From: Candidatus Latescibacterota bacterium
Lineage (GTDB): Bacteria > Latescibacterota > MVCY01
Direction of reading: 5' to 3'
NCBI GenBank assembly: GCA_030608245.1
Contig: JAUWEO010000042.1
Location: 1 to 10,048, forward strand
Length of the DNA stretch: 10,048 nt
Each line of letters opens with the position of its first letter. Within the stretch, counting starts at the first letter, position 1. A program made the translations under genes and the position numbers. Positions 4,789 to 10,048 of the stretch are shown here, one piece after another. Below the pieces are notes generated by a model. That model was not told the origin of the DNA. It saw only the letters and a program-made list of their open reading frames with translations, and searched no databases.

Positions 4789-7311
4789 ATGGGGGTGAAT
4801 AGAGACTTCCTCAGGCCAAAAGAATCGAAATTGTGTGAAGAGAATACCAAAAGGGGAATTTTTCAACGAGCTCCTCTGAAAAAGAGGAGTATTTTAGATC
4901 CTCAGGAGAGTGACAAACGATTGAGGATTGATATTAAAGGAAGGGTCCAGGGCGTCGGATTTCGTCCTGTTGTTTATCGCTATGCTAAGGAAAGGGATCT
5001 TTCCGGCTGGATTTCCAACACATCGGAAGGGGTGGTCATAGAAGTAGAGGGCGATTCAGAAGACATAGATGATTTCCTGAAAACTCTAAAGACCTTTCCC
5101 CCACCTCAGGCAGAGATATCCAGCCTCTCTACCTGTCTATTGCCCGTAAAAAATGATGGGCAATTTATTATCTCTCCCAGTATTGCCCAATCTAAGATAA
5201 AAACCCAAGTTTCTCCAGATATCGCCACCTGCCCAGAGTGCCTTAAGGAACTTCTTGATCCTCCCAATCGACGCTATCTTTACCCCTTCATCAATTGCAC
5301 AAATTGCGGCCCACGCTTTACCATTATTAGGAACCTTCCTTACGATCGAGACAAAACCACTATGAAGAAGTTTGGTATGTGTCCTCGATGCCAGGAGGAA
5401 TACGATGATCCCCTTAACCGGCGTTTCCATGCTCAGCCCAACGTTTGTCCCCAGTGTGGCCCACAGGTCACATTAGTTCACAATTCAGGGACAACTCAGC
5501 GCTCAGGGGCAGGGGTGGTGAGGGAGACGGTCAGATTGCTTCACGAGGGAAAGGTCGTTGCCATAAAAGGCTTAGGTGGTTTTCATCTGGCCTGCGATGC
5601 CACAAATGATAGGGCAGTGGGAGAATTACGGGGAAGAAAATACCGGGAAAATAAACCCTTTGCCTTGATGGCCAGCAGCTTGGAGACAATAACAGAATAT
5701 TGTGAAGTTTCATCTGAAGAAGAGGAGTTATTAGTCTCCTGGAAGCGTCCCATTGTTCTTTTGAACAGGAAGGCTTTTTCGCCTATTTCAGAGAAGGTCG
5801 CCCCGAATAACCCTTGCCTGGGTTTTATGCTCCCCTATACTCCCCTTCATTATCTGTTGTTCCAGGGACCCATTTCTGTTCTGGTGATGACCTCAGGGAA
5901 TATCTCCGATGAACCTATCGCTTATGAGAACAGGGAGGCAATGTCCCGACTAAGAAACATTGCCGACTATTTTTTGCTCCACAACCGGGATGTCCATATC
6001 CGCTGCGACGATTCCGTAACCAGGATATCTCCTCCCGGTCCATTGGATGGTGAACCCCGTAGGACCTCTGGTGTCTTACGGGGTGAACATCTGACTGGGA
6101 CTGTCCACTCTGAAATGGTCATTCGCCGCTCTCGGGGATATGTCCCTTCCCCCTTGAGGGTTCCCTTTAGCTTTGGAAAGGAGATCTTAGCTTGTGGAGC
6201 TCAGCTCAAGAACACCTTCGCCTTGGCTGAAGGAGATGAGGTCTTTGTAAGCCATCATATCGGGGACTTGGAGAATTTGGAGACTCTCCAGGCTTTTCAG
6301 AAGGGGATCGAGCATTTCAGGGAATTATTCGATATTGAGCCGGTGATCATTGCCCACGATCTTCATCCAGAGTATCTATCCACGCAATATGCTAAAAATC
6401 TTCAAACCTTACACCCCGAACTGCATACCATACCCATCCAGCATCACCATGCCCACATTGCCTCCTGTTTGGCCGACAACGGCGTAAGTAATCGTAAGGT
6501 TATCGGTGTGGCCTTCGATGGAACCGGCTTTGGCTCGGATGGAAACATCTGGGGCGGTGAATTCTTAATTGCAGATTATGTAGACTTCCAGAGGGTTGCT
6601 CACTTAAAATATATTCCCCTTCCGGGAGGGGAACAGGCGATAAAAGAGCCCTGGCGAATGGCAGCCACCCATTTGTATCAGGTCTTTGGCCCAGAGTTTC
6701 TTCAACTGGATTTGGACTTTATCGCTCGATTGGATAAACAGAACTGGAAAGTTTTAGAGAGGATGATCGAGCAGGGGATAAACTCCCCCCTGGTCTCCAG
6801 TATGGGCAGGCTTTTCGACGCTGTTTCCTCTCTGTTGGGTCTGAGAGACAGGGTGACTTATCAAGGGCAGGCTGCGGTGGAGTTGGAAATGGTAATAGAA
6901 CAGGAGCTGGGTTCGAAGCTCGAAGGTCGAAGTTACGGATACGAAATAGAGAATGGGGGTCAGATTTATCTGATAGATCCTGGCCCAATTATTGAGGAAG
7001 TGGTAAGTGACTTACAAAAGGGTGTTTCAATCTCGTCTATCTCCGCCAAGTTCCACAATACCGTGGTGGAGATAATCGTTGATCTGTGCAAGAGAATCAA
7101 TAAAACAGAAGGGTTAAACGAAGTTGCCCTGAGTGGAGGGGTCTTTCAGAATATGTTCCTGCTCAGCAGAGCATTCAAGCGCTTGAACAGGGAAGGATTC
7201 AAGGTTTATCTGCATCATCAAGTTCCCACAAATGATGGCGGCATTTCATTGGGACAGGCTGTTGTTGCCAATGCCAAATCTCAATCAAGCACAAACTCAA
7301 GTGAGAAGTAG
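4789..7311 (+). CDS. hypF: Carbamoyltransferase HypF (cyanide ligand synthesis)
   Basis: HypF uses carbamoyl phosphate and ATP to carbamoylate the C-terminal cysteine of HypE, the first step towards the CN ligands. Residues are numbered from ATG 4789 (840 aa). The acylphosphatase domain has GRVQGVGFRP (51-60) and SNTSEGV (76-82). Two zinc fingers are C148-x2-C151/C170-x2-C173 and C198-x2-C201/C220-x2-C223. The YrdC-like domain has KGLGGFHLACDA (260-271), RKYRENKPFALM (283-294) and TSGNISDEP (368-376). The Kae1-like domain has HDLHPEYLST, QHHHAHIASC (551-560), FDGTGFGSDGNIWGGEF (576-592), LSGGVFQN (781-788) and DGGISLGQ. Typical length is about 740-770. The excess comes from a non-conserved 44-residue N-terminus and a roughly 20-residue insert at about 414-444 built around a DNA palindrome. 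TTG 4921, with AGGAGAG upstream, would give 796 residues and a normal N-terminus. Confidence 0.95.
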   Translation: MGVNRDFLRPKESKLCEENTKRGIFQRAPLKKRSILDPQESDKRLRIDIKGRVQGVGFRPVVYRYAKERDLSGWISNTSEGVVIEVEGDSEDIDDFLKTLKTFPPPQAEISSLSTCLLPVKNDGQFIISPSIAQSKIKTQVSPDIATCPECLKELLDPPNRRYLYPFINCTNCGPRFTIIRNLPYDRDKTTMKKFGMCPRCQEEYDDPLNRRFHAQPNVCPQCGPQVTLVHNSGTTQRSGAGVVRETVRLLHEGKVVAIKGLGGFHLACDATNDRAVGELRGRKYRENKPFALMASSLETITEYCEVSSEEEELLVSWKRPIVLLNRKAFSPISEKVAPNNPCLGFMLPYTPLHYLLFQGPISVLVMTSGNISDEPIAYENREAMSRLRNIADYFLLHNRDVHIRCDDSVTRISPPGPLDGEPRRTSGVLRGEHLTGTVHSEMVIRRSRGYVPSPLRVPFSFGKEILACGAQLKNTFALAEGDEVFVSHHIGDLENLETLQAFQKGIEHFRELFDIEPVIIAHDLHPEYLSTQYAKNLQTLHPELHTIPIQHHHAHIASCLADNGVSNRKVIGVAFDGTGFGSDGNIWGGEFLIADYVDFQRVAHLKYIPLPGGEQAIKEPWRMAATHLYQVFGPEFLQLDLDFIARLDKQNWKVLERMIEQGINSPLVSSMGRLFDAVSSLLGLRDRVTYQGQAAVELEMVIEQELGSKLEGRSYGYEIENGGQIYLIDPGPIIEEVVSDLQKGVSISSISAKFHNTVVEIIVDLCKRINKTEGLNEVALSGGVFQNMFLLSRAFKRLNREGFKVYLHHQVPTNDGGISLGQAVVANAKSQSSTNSSEK
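4871..4889. repeat. 7-bp hairpin in the hypF leader or N-terminal extension
   Basis: CTCCTCT (4871-4877) pairs exactly with AGAGGAG (4883-4889) around a GAAAA loop, with a G-T pair extending the base. The 3' arm looks like a ribosome binding site and is followed by TATTTTAG. If hypF starts at TTG 4921 this lies in a 211-bp leader and could be a weak attenuator or a translation-control hairpin; if hypF starts at ATG 4789 it is coding. The T-run is only four bases, so strong termination is unlikely. Confidence 0.5.
6054..6084. repeat. Palindromic element in frame inside hypF
   Basis: ACCCCGTA (6054-6061) pairs with TACGGGGT (6077-6084). Inward pairing of GGAC with GTCT, including one G-T pair, gives about a 12-bp stem with a 7-nt loop (CTCTGGT). 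The arms share CCCCGT with the repeat before mrpF, suggesting one family. It encodes residues about 422-432 within an insert between the conserved HypF segments CDDSVTRI and IRRSRGYVP, and leaves the frame intact. Confidence 0.7.
6912..6932 (+). repeat. Three tandem 7-nt units in hypF
   Basis: TTCGAAG, CTCGAAG and GTCGAAG follow each other without spacer, identical except for the first base. The 21-nt total keeps the frame and encodes a stretch around residues 709-714 in a weakly conserved linker. It may have arisen by slippage. Confidence 0.6.
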
Positions 7312-7314
7312 CTT

Positions 7315-7533
7315 ATGTGTTTAGCCATACCTATGAAGGTTATCGAGATTAAAAACAGCGAGGCGGTAGTCGAGTTGGGTGGAGTGGAGCGTGAAGCCAA
7401 TCTCCAGTTGGTGGAAGATGTCAGAGTTGGTGATTATATCCTGATTCACGCTGGGTTTGCCATTCAGAAGCTGGATAGGGAAGAGGCGGAGAAAACCCTA
7501 TCCTATTTGAGGCAGATGGCCGAGATGGTATGA
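7315..7533 (+). CDS. hypC: Hydrogenase maturation chaperone HypC
   Basis: 72 residues, within the family range. The N-terminus MCLAIPMKV carries the essential Cys2, which with HypD holds the iron during CN and CO attachment and then docks to the large-subunit precursor. The OB-fold-like core reads AVVELGGVEREANLQLVEDVRVGDYILIHAGFAIQKLD, with the family's VGDYxLxHxGFAI motif intact. ATG 7315 is three bases past the hypF stop, with a weak GAGAAG upstream, implying coupled translation. HypC delivers the Fe(CN)2CO unit together with the downstream HypD. No second hypC/hybG-like gene is seen here. Confidence 0.96.
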   Translation: MCLAIPMKVIEIKNSEAVVELGGVEREANLQLVEDVRVGDYILIHAGFAIQKLDREEAEKTLSYLRQMAEMV

Positions 7534-7683
7534 CCCCCTTCAGGGGAATGTCAGAATCCGAATGTCAAAAGAGGACTTTGCTCATCTGAGGTTGAGATAT
7601 CGAACCCATATCCGGAATTTTAACCTCTATAGCAGCCCACGAATTTATTCGTGGATCTAAGTTTCCCAGGAGAGTTTGACGGC
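7534..7683. other. 150-bp hypC-hypD gap with small repeats, no gene seen
   Basis: The gap begins with CCCCTTCAGGGG (7535-7546), a 4-bp hairpin, then a direct repeat GAATGTCA at 7546-7553 and 7560-7567. It ends with a strong palindrome at 7637-7654 and the hypD ribosome binding site AGGAGAG at 7668-7674. The other Hyp genes nearby are packed with almost no spacing, so this gap looks like inserted or decayed sequence. No convincing reading frame or terminator was found. Confidence 0.6.
7637..7654. repeat. Perfect 8-bp palindrome upstream of hypD
   Basis: CCACGAATTTATTCGTGG is a perfect inverted repeat: eight base pairs with a TT centre. It lies 30 bases before the hypD start. A GTG inside its right arm (7651) is in frame with hypD but has no ribosome binding site. 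The sequence is symmetric enough to be a protein-binding site or a short dispersed palindromic element. Confidence 0.65.
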
Positions 7684-8787
7684 GTGAAATATGTGGACGA
7701 ATATTCCGACGCTGAAATCGTTCAAAAATTGTTAGCTAAGATCCATTCGACCTCCCAGAGTCACCCGAAACGAATAGTTCTGATGGAAGTCTGTGGTACG
7801 CACACTATGGCTATCTTCCGGTCAGGACTGCGGAGGTTGCTTCCCTCAAACATCCGTCTTCTCTCTGGGCCGGGCTGTCCTGTATGCGTCACCCCCAATC
7901 ATTATTTGGACAAAGCTATTGCTTATGCCAGGAAAGATGATGTAATTATAACCACTTTTGGCGATATGCTGAGGGTACCTGGCTCCAGTTCCAGTTTAGA
8001 GAAAGAGAAGAGTTGCGGCGGCGATGTGGTTGTAGTTTACTCCCCTCTGGAGGCGTTGAAGATAGCCCAGGAGAATACTGGAAAGAAGATAGTTTTCTTA
8101 GCAATAGGGTTTGAGACCACCGCTCCCACAGTGGCGGCTACCATAAAAATTGCTCAGGAGAAGAATATTCAAAACTTCTTTGCCTTTTCCGGGCATAAAC
8201 TGGTCCCACCAGCTATGCAAGCGCTGGTTGGTTACAAAGATCTACATATCGATGGTTTTATCTGTCCGGGGCATGTGAGCACTATTATCGGCAGCAAACC
8301 CTATGAGTTTATTTCTGAGCAATACAATATTCCTTGTGTAGTTACAGGATTTGAACCTTTGGACATAGTGCAGGCGATCTTTATGCTTACTCAACAAATA
8401 GTTAATTCAGAGGCTCCCAAAGTGCAGATACAGTACAGACGGTCAGTAAAAGAAGAAGGTAACCTCAGGGCCTTGGATCTGATGAGAGAGATCTTTGAGG
8501 TCGAAGAATCAAACTGGCGCGGCCTGGGGAATATTCCCGAAAGTGGATTGAAGATCAAAGAGGGCTTTTCGGCCTATGACGCTGAAGCCAATGTCCCGGT
8601 GCAAGTGGAGGAAACCAGAGAGAATGAAGCATGTATCTGCGGAGCAATACTCAGAGGAGTCAATACTCCATTGGACTGTCCACTGTTTGGAAGGATATGT
8701 ACCCCGGAGAGCCCTGTTGGTCCCTGCATGGTCTCTTCCGAAGGGACCTGTGCGGCGTATTTTAAGTATGGAGATTATGGAAAATAG
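7684..8787 (+). CDS. hypD: Hydrogenase maturation factor HypD
   Basis: HypD is the iron-sulfur scaffold that, with HypC, assembles the Fe(CN)2CO group. GTG 7684 is chosen because AGGAGAG sits nine bases upstream and the protein then opens MKYVDEYSD, as the family does; it gives 367 residues, the usual size. Active-site cysteine motifs are MEVCGTHT (Cys37) and GPGCPVCVTP (Cys65, Cys68). Other conserved stretches are TTFGDMLRVPGS (90-101), AIGFETTAPT, FSGHKLVPPAM, DGFICPGHVS and VTGFEPLD. The C-terminal cysteines that hold the [4Fe-4S] cluster and disulfide are Cys317, 319, 332, 339, 348 and 356. An in-frame GTG at 7651 would add 11 residues but lies within a palindrome and lacks a ribosome binding site. 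The end overlaps hypE. Confidence 0.96.
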   Translation: MKYVDEYSDAEIVQKLLAKIHSTSQSHPKRIVLMEVCGTHTMAIFRSGLRRLLPSNIRLLSGPGCPVCVTPNHYLDKAIAYARKDDVIITTFGDMLRVPGSSSSLEKEKSCGGDVVVVYSPLEALKIAQENTGKKIVFLAIGFETTAPTVAATIKIAQEKNIQNFFAFSGHKLVPPAMQALVGYKDLHIDGFICPGHVSTIIGSKPYEFISEQYNIPCVVTGFEPLDIVQAIFMLTQQIVNSEAPKVQIQYRRSVKEEGNLRALDLMREIFEVEESNWRGLGNIPESGLKIKEGFSAYDAEANVPVQVEETRENEACICGAILRGVNTPLDCPLFGRICTPESPVGPCMVSSEGTCAAYFKYGDYGK

Positions 8788-9805
8788 AGAGAAAATCTCG
8801 TTGGCTCACGGCAGCGGCGGCAAACTGATGCACAGCCTTATTAAGGAAGTTTTCCAAAAGAACTTCAGTAATGAAATTTTGGACGAGCTTTCCGATTCCG
8901 CCGTTATTAAACTTCCTCCATCCCCAAAAGGGGATTCTCGGCTCTGTTTCACCACAGATTCCTATGTGGTCAAGCCGCTTTTTTTCCCGGGGGGAGATAT
9001 AGGCAAACTGGCAATTTGTGGGACAATCAATGATCTTGCGGTCGTAGGTGCCAAGCCGTTGTACATATCCTGTGGTTTTATTATTGAAGAGGGTTTAGAC
9101 TGGGAGGTTCTGGAGAAGATCACCGGATCGATGGCTCAGGTTGCTGCCGCTGAAAGGGTGAAGATTGTCACTGGTGATGTCAAAGTGGTAGAACGCAACA
9201 GTGCAGATAAACTCTTTATTAACACCTCTGGTATTGGAATACAGGATGGGAGAGTGAATTTCTGCAAAGAAGCAATACTATCGGGGGACAAGATTATTAT
9301 CAACGGCACCATCGGTGACCACGGGCTGGCTGTGCTGGCTGCAAGAGGACAATTCGATTTTCAGACCGAGATAGTAAGTGATTGTGCCCCCCTGTCGGAC
9401 TTGATTGTGAGTGTTATTCAGGGCTCAAAGAATATTAAATTTATGCGTGACCCGACTCGAGGGGGCGTAGCCACTGTTCTAAATGAGATAGTCAGTGGAA
9501 TGGATTTCGGCGTGGAAATTTCTGAGAAGGATATTCCCCTAAAAGAGCAAGTGAAGGCCCTATGCGAAATTCTGGGGTTTGACCCTCTGTATGTTGCTAA
9601 TGAAGGCAAGGTGGTGGTCGTCGCATCAGGAGAAGATGCTGAACTTGTGCTGGAGCTAATGCGTCAACATCCGCTGGGGAAAGAGAGCCAGATCATTGGT
9701 GAAGTGGTAGAGGCCCCGAAGGGGAAAGTTATAATGAAGACAAAGATCGGAGGTACTCGCATCATAGATATGTTAGTTAGCGAGCAATTACCAAGAATCT
9801 GCTGA
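8768..9805 (+). CDS. hypE: Carbamoyl dehydratase HypE
   Basis: HypE dehydrates the carbamoyl group placed on its terminal cysteine by HypF, giving the thiocyanate that supplies CN to iron. From ATG 8768 it has 345 residues; ATG 8777 is an alternative. The C-terminus is PRIC, so the essential Cys345 is present. PurM/AIR-synthase-like motifs: HGSGGK (14-19), TDSYVVKPLFFPGGDIG (63-79), GTINDLAVVGAKP (85-97), TGDVKVVE (135-142, where the family usually has TGDTKVVE), RDPTRGGVA (227-235) and VANEGK. The start lies inside the end of hypD (20-base overlap), as is common for this pair. A reading frame continues upstream to about 8576 within hypD, but the conserved N-terminus rules that out. A terminator follows 45 bases after the stop. 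Confidence 0.96.
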   Translation: MEIMENREKISLAHGSGGKLMHSLIKEVFQKNFSNEILDELSDSAVIKLPPSPKGDSRLCFTTDSYVVKPLFFPGGDIGKLAICGTINDLAVVGAKPLYISCGFIIEEGLDWEVLEKITGSMAQVAAAERVKIVTGDVKVVERNSADKLFINTSGIGIQDGRVNFCKEAILSGDKIIINGTIGDHGLAVLAARGQFDFQTEIVSDCAPLSDLIVSVIQGSKNIKFMRDPTRGGVATVLNEIVSGMDFGVEISEKDIPLKEQVKALCEILGFDPLYVANEGKVVVVASGEDAELVLELMRQHPLGKESQIIGEVVEAPKGKVIMKTKIGGTRIIDMLVSEQLPRIC

Positions 9806-9845
9806 GGTGGAACGGGGACACCAGAGGGGGTGAGTGATAGTTATT

Positions 9846-9891
9846 GCAGAGGCATCCCGCAGAATAAGGCGAGATGCCTTTGTGGTTTTTT
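9846..9891 (+). terminator. Rho-independent terminator after hypE
   Basis: AGGCATC (9850-9856) pairs with GATGCCT (9873-9879). The base extends by GCAG (9846-9849) against TTGT (9880-9883) with two G-T pairs. A second CGC/GCG helix forms above one mismatch. A run of six T (9886-9891) follows. It ends the mrp-hyc-hyp transcript. Confidence 0.88.
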
Positions 9892-9929
9892 AGACGATCA
9901 CGCTAATCAGAGAAGAAGCAATAAAAGGC

Positions 9930-9957
9930 TTGACTGATTCGAGATAAAAAGTATATT
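9930..9957 (+). promoter_or_regulatory. Sigma-70-like promoter sequence, plus strand
   Basis: TTGACT (9930-9935), a 16-base spacer and TATATT (9952-9957) resemble a vegetative promoter. Transcription would begin near 9964 and run antisense to the tRNA. AGGAGGTGATT follows at 9960-9970 with no start codon at a proper distance. The AT-rich setting makes a chance match possible. Confidence 0.35.
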
Positions 9958-9972
9958 TTAGGAGGTGATTTT

Positions 9973-10008
9973 AAAAAAGGCCCACTTCAATCTTTTTCTG
10001 AAGCAGGC
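9973..10008 (-). terminator. Rho-independent terminator of the minus-strand tRNA
   Basis: On the minus strand GCCTGCTTC (10008-10000) pairs with GAAGTGGGC (9988-9980), nine pairs including two G-T, around an 11-nt loop. One C and then six T (9978-9973) follow. It begins nine bases past the tRNA 3' end, as expected for its terminator. Confidence 0.82.
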
Positions 10009-10017
10009 TTAGTTTAG

Positions 10018-10048
10018 TGAGCCCGGAGGGTCTCGAACCCTCGACCAC
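10018..10048 (-). tRNA. tRNA 3' part (cut by the window edge), possibly tRNA-Lys
   Basis: On the minus strand the T arm is GAGGG-TTCGAGA-CCCTC (10042-10026), with a perfect 5-bp stem and the canonical TTCGA loop. The 3' acceptor strand CGGGCTC (10025-10019) and discriminator A (10018) follow. GTGGTC before it fits a class I variable loop, so Ser, Leu and Tyr types are unlikely. CCA is not encoded. The anticodon is outside the window. An acceptor end GGCTCA resembles many bacterial tRNA-Lys genes, but this is only a suggestion. Confidence 0.85.

Noticed and set aside
4710..4799. Reading frame continuing after the hypA stop, with a plausible-looking peptide (RLPGSCAKASAAQIILGS)
   Set aside because: HypA ends at its normal length, there is no start codon with a ribosome binding site (only TTG 4728), and the peptide matches nothing I recognise, including HypB.
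5624..5642. TTACGGGG in hypF as another copy of the palindrome family
   Set aside because: It has no pairing arm and encodes the conserved YrdC-domain segment LRGRKYRENKPF, so it is ordinary coding sequence.
8576..8767. Upstream extension of hypE within hypD
   Set aside because: The conserved HypE start (KISLAHGSGGK) lies just after ATG 8768, and the extension is a shadow of the hypD cysteine-rich end.
9830..9934. Small reading frame of 34 codons from GTG 9830
   Set aside because: It runs straight through the terminator hairpin and T-run and is rich in basic residues with no recognisable pattern; chance is the better explanation despite the G-rich site before it.
9960..9972. Minus-strand AATCACCTCC as the 3' end of a 16S rRNA gene
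   Set aside because: Only the anti-Shine-Dalgarno-like 10 bases match; the conserved helix and flanks of 16S rRNA are absent.
1..10048. CRISPR array, insertion sequence or defence system
   Set aside because: No regularly spaced direct repeats, transposase or nuclease genes are present; all large reading frames belong to the antiporter, hydrogenase and Hyp families.

Overview
The window is bacterial DNA and reads as one long plus-strand gene cluster. It holds the back half of an Mrp-type cation/proton antiporter module (end of mrpB, then mrpC, D, E, F, G), a HycF-like iron-sulfur subunit and a HycI-type hydrogenase maturation protease. A near-complete set of [NiFe]-hydrogenase cofactor genes follows (hypA, hypF, hypC, hypD, hypE). 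A rho-independent terminator closes the cluster just after hypE. At the right edge the 3' part of a minus-strand tRNA, with its own terminator, points back towards the cluster.

Layout: 1-3289 is the antiporter module in canonical Mrp order B-C-D-E-F-G, with overlapping or abutting genes except for a 122-bp gap before mrpF. Bases 3299-4374 encode the electron-transfer subunit and the protease. Bases 4362-9805 encode Hyp proteins. The gaps carry inverted repeats: a nested one at 2491-2593, a hairpin at 4871-4889 and a perfect palindrome at 7637-7654. A related hairpin lies inside hypF at 6054-6084. Bases 9806-10048 hold the terminator, a promoter-like sequence and the tRNA with its terminator.

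How the genes work together (inference from family knowledge): group 4 membrane-bound [NiFe] hydrogenases of the Mbh, Mrp-linked formate hydrogenlyase and Hyc/Hyf types combine a ferredoxin-like relay subunit with complex-I-like membrane subunits. In Mbh-like enzymes an Mrp module lets H2 evolution drive Na+ or H+ transport. HypF, HypE, HypC and HypD make and carry the Fe(CN)2CO centre, HypA helps deliver nickel, and HycI trims the large subunit once nickel is in. The catalytic large and small subunits are not in this window and are expected upstream. HypB, the GTPase partner of HypA, is also missing from its usual place.

Organism: a strictly or facultatively anaerobic bacterium, probably an uncultured lineage known from metagenomes. 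This is suggested by bacterial-type terminators, Shine-Dalgarno sites, GTG and TTG starts, moderate GC and dispersed short palindromes in and between genes. The phylum cannot be fixed from this sequence alone.
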